Shown here piece after piece: positions 32,969 through 41,352 of a stretch of DNA of 64,000 bases; the stretch's first letter is position 1, and each line of letters starts with the position of its first letter. Position numbers and translations under genes: made by a program. This stretch comes from Actinosynnema sp. ALI-1.44 (GTDB taxonomy: Bacteria > Actinomycetota > Actinomycetes > Mycobacteriales > Pseudonocardiaceae): positions 62,001 through 126,000 of the forward strand of contig NZ_MTQO01000052.1 in NCBI RefSeq assembly GCF_001984155.1, read 5' to 3'. The notes under the pieces were generated by a model. It was given only the letters and a program-made list of their open reading frames with translations, did not search any database and was not told the origin of the DNA.

Positions 32969-33510
32969 CGTTGCTCCTGCTTCTCGGACCTGACAACCAG
33001 ATCCACTCGCACACCGACCGGGAGTTCGTCGGCGAGGAAGGTCATGACCTGCTTCTTGGTCAGCAGACCGGTGTGGTCCAACTCGACGGTCACCACATGG
33101 GAAGCCTGGGGGACGTCGTCCCGCGGGCCGAAAACACCGCCGGAGTCGATCACGTCGACCCGGCTGTCGGTCAACGCCTCCAGCAGCAACTCCAACCCAC
33201 GGCTGGTCCCCCGCCACACCAGGGCCTGACCCACCGCCCTGATCAGCCTGCGCTGCGCGTCGCGGACGTTCGGGTCGTCGGAGGCCAGCATCGCCGCGTC
33301 GACGTCCACACCGATCCACGACGCCATGTAGACGAGCATGTCGGGCGAGGCCAGGTTGACGTCGAGTTCGTACTCGATGTCCGAGACCTGCTCTCGGACC
33401 GAGTCACCGATCTCCTCGAACGCGCGCACGAACCCGGCGATCACCTGGTCCCTGCGCATCGCGACCGGGAGTTGGTTCACCAGCCAGCCGGCGTGTCCGT
33501 TGGTCGTCAT
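32965..33510 (-). CDS. eCIS phage tail protein (TIGR02242-like, baseplate-associated)
   Basis: 181 aa from ATG 33510, overlapping the baseplate J stop (ATGA). The opening LPVAMRRDQVIAGFVRAFEEIGDSV and YMASWIGVDVDAAM resemble the phage tail protein domain family that follows the baseplate J gene in eCIS and related phage-tail loci. The second half carries TSRGLELLLEALTD. It probably forms part of the baseplate wedge. Confidence 0.83.
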   Translation of the reverse strand: MTTNGHAGWLVNQLPVAMRRDQVIAGFVRAFEEIGDSVREQVSDIEYELDVNLASPDMLVYMASWIGVDVDAAMLASDDPNVRDAQRRLIRAVGQALVWRGTSRGLELLLEALTDSRVDVIDSGGVFGPRDDVPQASHVVTVELDHTGLLTKKQVMTFLADELPVGVRVDLVVRSEKQEQR

Positions 33511-35471
33511 TGCCGGACCACCACCCGGTGGGACACCGACATGAACAGCTCTTCCTTCGCCAACTGGACGCGTTGGCCCGCTTCCTCCGGCTGTTGCTGG
33601 CCACGCAGGTCCGCGAGGAACATGTGGACCGTCTCGGCCCGGGACACGCCGGGCACCCCGCGCAGCACCGAGAAGATGTCCCCGATGGACAGGTCCGTGT
33701 CGAACGGCCAGCCGTTCCCGTCCGGCCCGCCGGTGATCGGGTTGACGAACGCGTACAGCGCGCGTTCGGCGTCCTCCCTGACCTTCTCCGGCCGCACGGT
33801 CGGTGCCGCGTGCACCTCGGCGACGACCGTGATCCCCTGGTACGACGGCGTGTCGATCCGGACCTGGGTGGTCAGCAGCCGCCGTCCGTCCAGGTAGCCC
33901 TTGATCTGGCCGACCAGGTCCTGTTTCAACGCCAGGTCCGGCAGCTTCATCGTCTCCGGTGCCACGTCGCTGCGCGGCACGACCAGCAGCCGCACCGGGT
34001 CGCCTGCCTTCAGCGGCGGCAGGCAACGGGCCCGCGCCACGCCCGGTGCCGCGGCCCGGGTGAGGCGCTCGAAGTCCTTGCCGGTCACCGCGCGGTGCCC
34101 GCCGCGCAGGTACAGCGGACCGCGGACCTTGGCGTTCTCCACCGATTCCGCGTCGACACCGCCCGTTGCCGGTTCGAGGTTGCGCACCGAGTCGACCGAC
34201 TGGATCGCGCTCAACGGCACGGTCAGCTTGCCCGCGCCCACGTTGCCGCGCCGCCCGCCGCCGTAGCGGTAGCCGGTCACCCAGATCTGCGCGTCCTCCT
34301 CGGGAACCGCGCCGTACTGGCGGATCCGGCCGTCGCGGCCGATCACCCTCGGCCCGAACCGGATCTCACCGGTCGCACCGTTCCACGTGTACACGCGATC
34401 GGTGTCGGAGGCGTCGGTGAAGTCGGCGACTTCCATCCACGGCACGGGATCCGGGTCCGCTCCGGGTTCACGCCGTGGGGCCACGATCTCGACGCGTTCC
34501 CGCGCACCGCGCCGGGGCAGCACGGGCGCCCGCCGCACGACGTGGACCTGGCCCGGTTCGCCGGTGCTGGAGCCGAGCAGTTCGCGGGGAGCGGGTTCGG
34601 CGTGGTGCGCGGCGACCGCGCCGCCGAGGCCGACGACGTTGACCGAGTCCAGCAGTGGCGGGGTGTCGTACGTCTGACCGGGCACGGCCGGGTCGATCAG
34701 CTTGGCACGCACCCAGTGCGCCCGCACCGGGCCGATCGCGAGGTTCTCGTGGCGTCCCTTGAGCAGCAGGGTGACCTCGCCGGACGTGTTGAACCCGTCG
34801 CTGGTGTCGGTCAGCACCCTGGCGTTCGACCAGTCCCTGCCGTTCCAGCTCTGCCAGACCCGCGGTGGGTCGCGCGGGTCGATGCCGCGCCCGGCCGCAC
34901 CGCTGACCTCGATGTCGACCCTGATCAGGTTGCCTTCGAGGCTTTCCTCGAAGCCCAGGTACATCGCGTCGTCGACGTGCAGCGACGGGAAGACCGGGAT
35001 CTGCGTGCCGTCCAGGCCGAGTTCGTCGGTCTTGTTCTCGAACCGGCCGTCGGTCCTGGTCAGCAACGCGGTCAGCTTCGGGCGGACGAGCATCAGGTCC
35101 GTGTCGGTCATGAACACGATCTGGTCCTCGCCGTGCCCGCGCTCCGTGCCGACCTGGGTGCCGCCCGGCACCCTGATCGACTGCTCCGGCGGCGCGGCCA
35201 GCGTGAACAGGATGTCGGTGCGGGCGGGTGACGCCGACGCGAGTTCGATCCCGACCAGTTCGAGGAACTTCACGTACAGCCGGTCGGGCACCTGGTTGAG
35301 CCGGTACAGGATCATCTCGGTCATCCAGGCGAACAACTCGATCAACGCGACACCGGGGTCCGACACGTTGTGGTCGGTCCACTCGGGGCAGTGTCGTGCG
35401 ATCCGTCGCTTCGCCTCGTCGACGATGTCCTGGAACCGGCGGTCGTCGAGATTTGGCGCGGGGAGACTCAT
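33507..35471 (-). CDS. eCIS baseplate J-like wedge protein (Pvc11/Cis11-like)
   Basis: 654 aa, the putative baseplate assembly protein family. The N-terminus DDRRFQDIVDEAKRRIARHCPEWTDHNVSDPG and LFAWMTEMILYRLNQVPDRLYVKFLELVGI are characteristic. The middle has beta-rich insertions including WNGRDWSNARV, and the C-terminal half has GVARARCLP and the final J-type domain. It forms the baseplate wedge that triggers sheath contraction. ATGA overlaps couple it to gp25 upstream and to the tail protein downstream. Confidence 0.92.
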   Translation of the reverse strand: MSLPAPNLDDRRFQDIVDEAKRRIARHCPEWTDHNVSDPGVALIELFAWMTEMILYRLNQVPDRLYVKFLELVGIELASASPARTDILFTLAAPPEQSIRVPGGTQVGTERGHGEDQIVFMTDTDLMLVRPKLTALLTRTDGRFENKTDELGLDGTQIPVFPSLHVDDAMYLGFEESLEGNLIRVDIEVSGAAGRGIDPRDPPRVWQSWNGRDWSNARVLTDTSDGFNTSGEVTLLLKGRHENLAIGPVRAHWVRAKLIDPAVPGQTYDTPPLLDSVNVVGLGGAVAAHHAEPAPRELLGSSTGEPGQVHVVRRAPVLPRRGARERVEIVAPRREPGADPDPVPWMEVADFTDASDTDRVYTWNGATGEIRFGPRVIGRDGRIRQYGAVPEEDAQIWVTGYRYGGGRRGNVGAGKLTVPLSAIQSVDSVRNLEPATGGVDAESVENAKVRGPLYLRGGHRAVTGKDFERLTRAAAPGVARARCLPPLKAGDPVRLLVVPRSDVAPETMKLPDLALKQDLVGQIKGYLDGRRLLTTQVRIDTPSYQGITVVAEVHAAPTVRPEKVREDAERALYAFVNPITGGPDGNGWPFDTDLSIGDIFSVLRGVPGVSRAETVHMFLADLRGQQQPEEAGQRVQLAKEELFMSVSHRVVVRQ

Positions 35472-35884
35472 GGCGCCGGTTCCTCCTGGGGGATCACGTA
35501 GAACGGGTAGACCAGGTTGCGGTGGTCGTTGGTCGCCTTGACGCGGTAGGCGATGTCGATCGAGATCATCGAACCGTCACCTTCCGGGGACGCGCTGACC
35601 TCTTCGAGTTCGACCCGCGGCTCCCACCGCGTCACCGCCTCCCGGACGCTTTGCTCGATCAGGCCGAGGGTGTTGGCGTTGACGGGCGCGAAGACCTGTT
35701 CCCACATGGCGCAGCCGAAGTCCGGGCGCATCACGCGTTCGCCGGGCGCGGTGGTCAGGATCATCCGCAGCGCGGCGTCGATCTCCTCGTCACCGTGCAC
35801 GAGACGAACGCTGCCGCCCGGGGTGATCTGGCCGGGGAACGCCCAGCCGGAACCGATCAGGTCACCGTTGCCCGGTTCGCTCAT
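35468..35884 (-). CDS. eCIS gp25-like baseplate protein (Pvc9/Cis9-like)
   Basis: 138 aa. Family features are GWAFPGQI near the N-terminus, VRLVHGDEEIDAALRMILTTAPGERVMRPDFG in the core and IDIAYRVKATNDHRNLVYPFYV at the end. gp25 (T4 and T6SS TssE relatives) joins the wedge to the hub and nucleates the sheath. It follows the spike gene by 72 nt, the only sizeable gap in the baseplate part of the operon. Confidence 0.93.
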   Translation of the reverse strand: MSEPGNGDLIGSGWAFPGQITPGGSVRLVHGDEEIDAALRMILTTAPGERVMRPDFGCAMWEQVFAPVNANTLGLIEQSVREAVTRWEPRVELEEVSASPEGDGSMISIDIAYRVKATNDHRNLVYPFYVIPQEEPAP

Positions 35885-35906
35885 CGCCCAACTCCCTGCT
35901 CAGTCC

Positions 35907-35950
35907 TCGTGAGTGGTTACCAGTGCCAGAACACGGGAGAACACTCACGA
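35907..35950 (-). repeat. Inverted repeat in the gap between spike and gp25 genes
   Basis: A 9-bp perfect stem, TCGTGAGTG at 35907-35915 with its complement at 35942-35950, encloses 26 nt. It lies in the only open gap of the operon, so it could be an mRNA-processing or differential-expression element. There is no U tract. Confidence 0.35.
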
Positions 35951-35956
35951 TGTCTT

Positions 35957-37612
35957 CTAGTTCAGCTTGATCGGCTTGCCGGTCGCGGTGATCGCGGCCT
36001 TGGCCGTGATGTCGATCTTCGCCGCGTCCAGCTTCAGCGAGTTGGCTGCCTTGATCTCGACGTCCTTCGCACTGATCACCAGCTTCGTCTCACCGGTCAG
36101 TGTGGACTCGTCCTTCTCCAGCACCAGTTCGCACGCCGCGTCGCCGAGCTTGACGGTGATCCTGCTCTTCGGGTCGTCGGTCAGCACGATCCGGTGGTCC
36201 TTGCGGCTGGCCATGATCCGGTCCTTGACCTTGCCGTCCTGCGTCGGCTTCGGCTCCGGTGGCCTGTCCTTGCGGCCCCACAGCCCACCGAGGACGATCG
36301 GCCGCGACTTGTCGTCGTTCTCGAAGCCGACGAGCACCTCGTCGCCGACCTCGGGCAGCCACTCGATGCCCCGGGCCGCGCCCGCGCCGATCGTGGCGAT
36401 CCTGGCCCACTGGCTCTCGTCCTCCGACAGGGTCGGGAACTTCACCTTGACCCGGGCCTGGCTTTCCCTGTCGTCGTTGTTGGTCACCACGCCGACGACC
36501 AGGCTGCCCCAGCCGCGGTGCTCCTGCCGGTTCGCGGTGCCACCGCCGCCGATCATGTCGACGAGGCTCTCGGCTTCCTTGGCACCGCAGGTGAACCGCG
36601 TGACGTAGGGGCGGTCAGCGCCGTAGACGTGTTCGACCGCGGTCACCCGGTACTTGCCCGCCAGGCGTTTGCCGACCTTGTCCAGCGTCACGTCGTTGCC
36701 CGCGCCGATCCACGGGTTGCCGACGGCCTCGCCGCGCAGCACCACGCCACCACCGGAAGCCTTGGCCATCAACGACTGGGCGCGCGCGTCCGCCTCGGAC
36801 TGGCTCGCCGCGGGGAACTGCCCGGCTCGCCTGGTGACCTGCCCGAACGCTCGCTTGGCCGCGGCGGCCATCTGCGCGGCGGCCGGGGCGTCGGTGCCGG
36901 GGTCGGGGGTGTTGGCACGCCCGGTGATCGTCTTCTTGTCGACCGGGTCCCACGCCGTGACCACGACCTCGTCGCACGCGTCGACCGAGGCGAACCGCAC
37001 CTTGAAGCTCCGCAGGTTCTCGCCCCATGTGAGCTTCGGTGCCTGGCCGCGGCCTGACGGCTTGCGCTTGAAGTGGAACTTGTTCTCCGTGATCCAGAAG
37101 TCGTAGCCGATCGAGCCCGCGATCCGGCGCAGGAACGCGTAGTCGGTCTCGCTGTGCTGCAACAGGTGCGTCCGGACGTCCGACGTGCCGTCGATGTCCG
37201 GATCGAGGCCGTACTCGCCGGAGACGCGGCGCGCGATGTCGGCGTCGGTCATGTTGGTGAACGCGCGGGACTTGCCGCCGCGTGCCATCCGGTGGGTCAG
37301 GTCCAGTCCCGTCACGACCAACTCGTGCCGCCCGGTCACACCGGGCTCCACCGACACCCCGGTGACCTCGCCGGACGTCACGACGACCGGCTCACCCTCG
37401 GCGCGGAACGCGATCTCGACCTTGGTGCCCGGCCGGAACTTGTCCTCGTCGAACAGCTCGAAGTGCGGGTCGTCGAACCGCAGCTCGAAGGAGTCCGGCA
37501 GCTGCACGGACTCCTCGACGTGCACGAGCATCAGCCTGCCGTAGAGCTCGGTCCGCAGTGGCGAGCCGTCCACGGTCAGGATGACGCCGTCAAGGCGGCG
37601 CTGTTCAGGCAT
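35957..37612 (-). CDS. eCIS VgrG-like spike/hub protein (Pvc8/Cis8-like)
   Basis: 551 aa from ATG 37612, overlapping the LysM gene stop by 8 nt. The N-terminal 350 residues form the gp27-like hub. The OB-fold lies around WGSLVVGVVTNNDDRESQ, then WARIATIGAGAARGIEWLPEVGDEVLVGFENDD, the gp5/VgrG signature. The C-terminal part from about 455 has regular beta-helix-like repeats (ISAKDVEIKAANSLKLDAAKIDITAK) that form the needle. No enzymatic extension follows. No PAAR tip gene was found nearby. Confidence 0.93.
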   Translation of the reverse strand: MPEQRRLDGVILTVDGSPLRTELYGRLMLVHVEESVQLPDSFELRFDDPHFELFDEDKFRPGTKVEIAFRAEGEPVVVTSGEVTGVSVEPGVTGRHELVVTGLDLTHRMARGGKSRAFTNMTDADIARRVSGEYGLDPDIDGTSDVRTHLLQHSETDYAFLRRIAGSIGYDFWITENKFHFKRKPSGRGQAPKLTWGENLRSFKVRFASVDACDEVVVTAWDPVDKKTITGRANTPDPGTDAPAAAQMAAAAKRAFGQVTRRAGQFPAASQSEADARAQSLMAKASGGGVVLRGEAVGNPWIGAGNDVTLDKVGKRLAGKYRVTAVEHVYGADRPYVTRFTCGAKEAESLVDMIGGGGTANRQEHRGWGSLVVGVVTNNDDRESQARVKVKFPTLSEDESQWARIATIGAGAARGIEWLPEVGDEVLVGFENDDKSRPIVLGGLWGRKDRPPEPKPTQDGKVKDRIMASRKDHRIVLTDDPKSRITVKLGDAACELVLEKDESTLTGETKLVISAKDVEIKAANSLKLDAAKIDITAKAAITATGKPIKLN

Positions 37613-38282
37613 ACCGGCCGTCCCGTCGGCGGGTGCCCTGCTCGGGGATGGCCAGCTGCTTGCCCTTGGGCAGCGCCAACGGGTCCAGGATGCCGTTGGC
37701 CTCGGCGATCTGCCGCCAGCGCGTGGCGTCGCCGTAGTGCGCGGCCGCGACCCGGTCGAGCGTCTCGCCCGGCCGCAGCTGGTGCACGGTGTGCAGGGTC
37801 GGCGTGGACGACGTCGGGTTCTGCAGCGGCAGCTGCTCCTCGTCCTTCCACTGCTTGAGCGTGAGGTCCGCCTTGCACCGCAACGGCATGCCGGAGCTGG
37901 CGAAGTACGTGAACCGGATCTGCACGCGTTCGACGATGCACTTGAACGACTTCGTGTCGCCCCAGTGGAACTCCACCCACGGCGGACGCGCCTTGTTGCG
38001 GCTGGGGTCCGCGCCGGGCACGGCCGGGTTGACCTTCATCAGCTTGAGCAGTTTGTCGGTGTACTTGGTGACCGACTCGCCGTCGCGGGTGGTGTCGAAC
38101 GTCAACGACATCGACATCGACGCCGACTGGCCGGACTGGAACCGCAGTTCGGGGGCGTTCTTGCCCTTGGCCTCGCCGCCCTGCCAGCTGTTGGACTTGC
38201 TGATGGTCAGCTCGGCCGGGTTGAACATGCAGCCGATCTGCTCCTTGCTCTCGGTCAGCAGGTACGCCTTGACAGCCGCCAT
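37605..38282 (-). CDS. eCIS tube-end/hub adaptor with LysM domain (Pvc7-like)
   Basis: 225 aa. It starts directly at the stop of the DUF4157 gene (ATG 38280-38282 next to the stop at 38283-38285). The CIS-tube domain (1-150) opens with CMFNPAELTISKSNSW. A LysM motif (about 160-215) shows HTVHQLRPGETLDRVAAAHYGD and WRQIAEANGI. In Afp and PVC this protein bridges the tube and the spike. The LysM domain is thought to stabilise the baseplate rather than bind peptidoglycan in this setting. Confidence 0.92.
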   Translation of the reverse strand: MAAVKAYLLTESKEQIGCMFNPAELTISKSNSWQGGEAKGKNAPELRFQSGQSASMSMSLTFDTTRDGESVTKYTDKLLKLMKVNPAVPGADPSRNKARPPWVEFHWGDTKSFKCIVERVQIRFTYFASSGMPLRCKADLTLKQWKDEEQLPLQNPTSSTPTLHTVHQLRPGETLDRVAAAHYGDATRWRQIAEANGILDPLALPKGKQLAIPEQGTRRRDGRYA

Positions 38283-40388
38283 CTAGAACACCCCCGCGTA
38301 GCGCCCGCCACGGCGTTCGAGCTGGCGGAGCAGTCGTTCTTCCAGAGCCTCTGCGATCCGGTCGAGATCCACACCGGACAGTGCCTGCTGGGCACCGGGT
38401 CCGAGCGCACCCGCCGCCTGGTTCATTGCCTGGTTGGCCGCGCCGGACACGGCGTTCTGCGCGTCGCCGACCGCGCCCATGGCCTGGTTGCCGAGATCCT
38501 GCACGGCGCCACCGGCCTGGGTCATCGCGCTGTTGACCCATTGGTTCGCCTGGCCCGCGACGCCGTTCACGCCGTCGGTCGCCATGCCTTGCAACTGGCC
38601 GACCACGCCCTGCGCGGCCTGCGTCGCCTGGCTGACGGCCTGGTTAGCCTCGCTCATGGCGGACTGGGTCGCTTCACGAACCGCGTTGTCCACGACGGTC
38701 CTGGCGATCTGGGACACCGCACCGACCACGCCGTTCGCGCCGCCGCCGACCGGCAGGCTGTCCACGAGGCCTGCCGAGACCGATCCGGCCTCGTCGCCCA
38801 TCCGGTTGGCGAAGCCCGACGCGGCACTGGCGAAACGTTCGCTCATCCCACCGGCGGCACTGCTGAGTTCGCTCGCGCCGGACCCGATCGCGGACGTGGC
38901 GGTACCGGCCATCCCGCCGACCATGCCGGTCACCTGGTTGCCCAGTCCGCCGATCGCACCGGTCGCTTGGTTGGTCAGTCCGCCCACGACGCCCGACGGG
39001 CTCGGCAGCCCACCGCCGAACAGCCGCTGCACCCGCGTCGGCGCAACGGCGTCGAACTGGGATCCGACGGTCCGGGCGTGGCGCTCGTCGGAGTCCATGG
39101 ATCCCGTGTGGTGGTGCAGCATGAACCGGGGGCGTGTCACGGGCGAGCGGGCGTGGGTGAGCTCGTGGGCCAGAACGCCGAGCCCGGCCGGGTCCGTGCC
39201 GGGCTGCTGTGCCAAGTGCACGACGCGGCCTGTGGTCGCGCCCAGCGCGCCGACCTCGTGGAGAGCTCGGCGGGTCGCGTGACCGGTCGTGTAGGAGGCG
39301 CCGTCCGGGCTGCCGGTCAGCTGTGCCACGAGTGGCCGGACGCTGCTCGGGAACGGCTTCGGCGACTCCAGCGGGACGGACGCGATCGCCGCACGCCACC
39401 GCTGCTCGGGTGACGCCGGGCGCTCTGCGACCTCGGGTGCCGCCGTTGGGAGCCACACTGGGATCGACACTGGGGGAAACGATGCCGCTGGCGACTGGTA
39501 CGGGGCGGATCGCCCTGCCGTGTCCGGAGTGGTCGGTGAAAGCGACCGCCTGGCCACGAGTGGTTGGACCGCGGTGAGGCGAACAGGCGCGGACCTGGTC
39601 GCGGGCGACTGGGTCGCCTGGAACCCGGCCGCCGGTGATTCCCCGATGAACTGAGGAGCTGTCAACGGTTGGCCGGTCAGTGGCTGGGCGGCCACGCCGG
39701 GCAGTACCACCGACGACTGCTCCGCTGCTGCGCGCAGGGAGGCGGTCGCCGGTCCCACCGCCGACATGGGCCCCGGCGACTGTGTCACCTGGCCGAAAGC
39801 GGCCGCACGCTGGACCGCCGCCGTGACACCGCCGGTCGTCTTCGGGCGGATCGAGCGCACCAGCGAACGGATCGGTGCGACCACAATGGACGACGCGGCA
39901 CGCTGAACCACCGCGGCCGGGCTCGGCACAGAAAGGTGCTGTGCCGCAGAGTGCCCGGCCTCCGCACCTCGCTGATCCGCGGAAATCCCGGCGGCGCCGG
40001 GCGGTGGGGCCATCGCCAGGTGTGCGGTCGAGCCGCCGACCACCGCGTCCTTCGGCGTGGACACCAGAGTGCGGCTCAGCACAGAGGTCTTGCTGGTCAA
40101 CGGTGTGCGCCGAGCCAGCAGCGGCCGCTCGGCCGGGTTGGCCCGTGCGTGCGACTGGGTGTAGGTCGGTGCGCTCGACTCGGCGGCGGGGAAGCTGCCG
40201 GAACGGAACCCCGGCAGCAAACCGCCGACAAGCCGCTGGACCGCCATCCGCCACCACGGCGGGCGGACGGCCAGCGACTTGGCCGATACTACCGGGGCGG
40301 CCTGCGGGGCAGCCGGTTGCCTACGGCGAAACGGAACCAGCCCGCGCAGGCGGCCACCGAGGCCGCTACTTCGTCGGTTTGAAGCCAC
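38283..40388 (-). CDS. DUF4157 metallopeptidase-like protein with tape-measure-like C-terminus
   Basis: 701 aa from GTG 40388, chosen because GGAGGT lies eight bases upstream. The gene overlaps the second tube gene by 23 bp. The first 350 residues are a long Ala/Pro/Ser-rich, apparently disordered region. The DUF4157 core contains the zinc motif HELTH (408-412) in GVLAHELTHAR. The last 250 residues carry degenerate Asn-Gln/Ala/Gly helical repeats (NQATGAIGGLGNQVTG; NQAVSQATQAA) and end in a basic helix. DUF4157 proteins are known eCIS-associated toxins or accessory proteins. No other tape measure is visible, so the repeat tail may fill that role. Confidence 0.8.
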   Translation of the reverse strand: MASNRRSSGLGGRLRGLVPFRRRQPAAPQAAPVVSAKSLAVRPPWWRMAVQRLVGGLLPGFRSGSFPAAESSAPTYTQSHARANPAERPLLARRTPLTSKTSVLSRTLVSTPKDAVVGGSTAHLAMAPPPGAAGISADQRGAEAGHSAAQHLSVPSPAAVVQRAASSIVVAPIRSLVRSIRPKTTGGVTAAVQRAAAFGQVTQSPGPMSAVGPATASLRAAAEQSSVVLPGVAAQPLTGQPLTAPQFIGESPAAGFQATQSPATRSAPVRLTAVQPLVARRSLSPTTPDTAGRSAPYQSPAASFPPVSIPVWLPTAAPEVAERPASPEQRWRAAIASVPLESPKPFPSSVRPLVAQLTGSPDGASYTTGHATRRALHEVGALGATTGRVVHLAQQPGTDPAGLGVLAHELTHARSPVTRPRFMLHHHTGSMDSDERHARTVGSQFDAVAPTRVQRLFGGGLPSPSGVVGGLTNQATGAIGGLGNQVTGMVGGMAGTATSAIGSGASELSSAAGGMSERFASAASGFANRMGDEAGSVSAGLVDSLPVGGGANGVVGAVSQIARTVVDNAVREATQSAMSEANQAVSQATQAAQGVVGQLQGMATDGVNGVAGQANQWVNSAMTQAGGAVQDLGNQAMGAVGDAQNAVSGAANQAMNQAAGALGPGAQQALSGVDLDRIAEALEERLLRQLERRGGRYAGVF

Positions 40389-40830
40389 AGTGGCACACCT
40401 CCAGTTCCTCGGTGGCCAGGTCCTTCGACGTCGCGGCCAGCTTGGGACCGCTCCACTTGACCGGGAAGGCACCGGTGAAGTCCCAGCTGCGCACCACCTT
40501 GCCGGTCGAGTCCTTCAGCTCGACCGACCCGTGCCTGCGCTCGATCTTGTTGCCCGATGACTCGAGACCCTCCCCCGAGCACGTCGCGAACCAGTCGAAG
40601 AGCTCGTTCGACTCGGTGATCCCGCGCTTGAGCACGAGGTTGGGCCACTTCATCTGCTTGGGCAGCTTGTGCGTGAACTGGTTCTGCCCGCCTTCGACGA
40701 GTTCCTCGACGTCGATCTGCACCGACAGACCGGAGACCTCGAGGAACGTGCCGATCGTCAGTCCGTCCACTTTGAACACGAACTGGCCTGCGAACGGCGG
40801 GTCAGCCTTGCGCACCGGGTTATTCGCCAT
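40366..40830 (-). CDS. eCIS inner tube protein 2 (gp19/Pvc5-like)
   Basis: 154 aa from ATG 40830 (MANNPVRKADPP), which overlaps the end of the small DUF6760-like ORF. Tube-family features are FVFKVDGLTIGTFLEVSGLSVQIDVEELVEGGQN, then WPNLVLKRGITES and the central WFAT. The end has the metal-like CHCG motif, possibly structural. It probably forms the first ring or rings of the tube next to the baseplate, as Pvc5 does, or a second tube isoform. Confidence 0.9.
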   Translation of the reverse strand: MANNPVRKADPPFAGQFVFKVDGLTIGTFLEVSGLSVQIDVEELVEGGQNQFTHKLPKQMKWPNLVLKRGITESNELFDWFATCSGEGLESSGNKIERRHGSVELKDSTGKVVRSWDFTGAFPVKWSGPKLAATSKDLATEELEVCHCGFKPTK

Positions 40831-40999
40831 TGCCGCCACCGATCCCCTGCCAGAAACGTTCGTTCAATGTGCTGACTTCCTCCAGCAACGTGACCCGGTC
40901 GCCGTGTTCGAGGTCCAGCAGCTGGTCCAACCCCCAGTGCAAGTGGTAGGCCAGGTACGTGATCTCGCGCCACAGCGTCGCGGCGGCGTATCTCGTCAG
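40820..40999 (-). CDS. Small DUF6760-like eCIS protein lacking a normal start codon
   Basis: About 59 aa if read from CTG 40999. The conserved part WREITYLAYHLHWGLDQLLDLEHGDR and LNERFW resembles the small DUF6760 family found beside tube genes in actinobacterial eCIS loci. The frame is open from 41062 to the TAA at 40822-40820 but has no ATG, GTG or TTG before the conserved part; the first TTG would remove the first twenty conserved residues. The frame is -1 relative to the upstream gene, so it may be made only as a frameshift extension. It overlaps the second tube gene. Confidence 0.7.
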   Translation of the reverse strand: MTRYAAATLWREITYLAYHLHWGLDQLLDLEHGDRVTLLEEVSTLNERFWQGIGGGNGE

Positions 41000-41352
41000 C
41001 CCACGGCTGCCGCCTCCTCCGGGAAAGGGCTGCCCGGCTCCATCGACTCCAGGATCGACGGGTCACCGAAGTTGATGACCCGGTAGAAGTCCTGCAGATA
41101 GCGGTAGTCGCTGGCGAACAGCCGCTCGATGGTGCGGGTGGTGACCCGGCCGGACGTGCCGAGCTCAGTCACCACCCTGGCCAGCACGATCACGGTCGCG
41201 TACGCCTCGTTGTCCTTCACGCGGTTGTCGCGCAACGGCTCGATCTCGTCGCGAGCCGTCGCGAGCCGCATCACGCCCTCGCGGTGGATCACGCCTTCGT
41301 CGTCGACGAACCCCTTGGGCAGCGTGAACGGGTACTCGGTGTTCAAACTCAT
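40996..41352 (-). CDS. Phage tail assembly chaperone-like protein (gpE/TAC type)
   Basis: 118 aa. It starts inside the tube gene stop (ATGA, 41349-41352). It opens with YPFTLPKGFVDDEGVIHREGVMRLATARDE, as in the phage tail assembly chaperone E/41/14 families, and continues with a helical segment ending YLQDFYRVINFGDP. In P2- and lambda-like phages the gene at this place makes a second, longer product by -1 frameshifting into the next ORF. The same arrangement is visible here (heptamer at 41023-41029). Confidence 0.8.
   Translation of the reverse strand: MSLNTEYPFTLPKGFVDDEGVIHREGVMRLATARDEIEPLRDNRVKDNEAYATVIVLARVVTELGTSGRVTTRTIERLFASDYRYLQDFYRVINFGDPSILESMEPGSPFPEEAAAVG
41023..41029 (-). promoter_or_regulatory. 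Candidate programmed -1 frameshift slippery heptamer
   Basis: On the minus strand, in the frame of the 118-aa gene, the sequence is C CCT TTC, which fits X XXY YYZ. Slipping re-pairs Pro and Phe tRNAs on CCC and TTT. Eight bases later begins a GC stem, GGCGGC (41014-41009) with GCCGCC (40987-40982), enclosing a smaller AGCC-GTG-GGCT hairpin (41008-40998). After the slip the new frame reads P-G-G-G-G-S-R-G-L and enters the DUF6760-like ORF. Confidence 0.6.

Noticed and set aside
35885-35956. A PAAR tip gene between spike and gp25
   Set aside because: The gap is only 72 nt and has no open frame of useful length. PAAR is also missing from the rest of the window.
40758-41066. 102-aa minus-strand frame in the DUF6760 region
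   Set aside because: It is the third frame, Arg-rich and without family features. The conserved residues are in the -1 frame of the chaperone-like gene.
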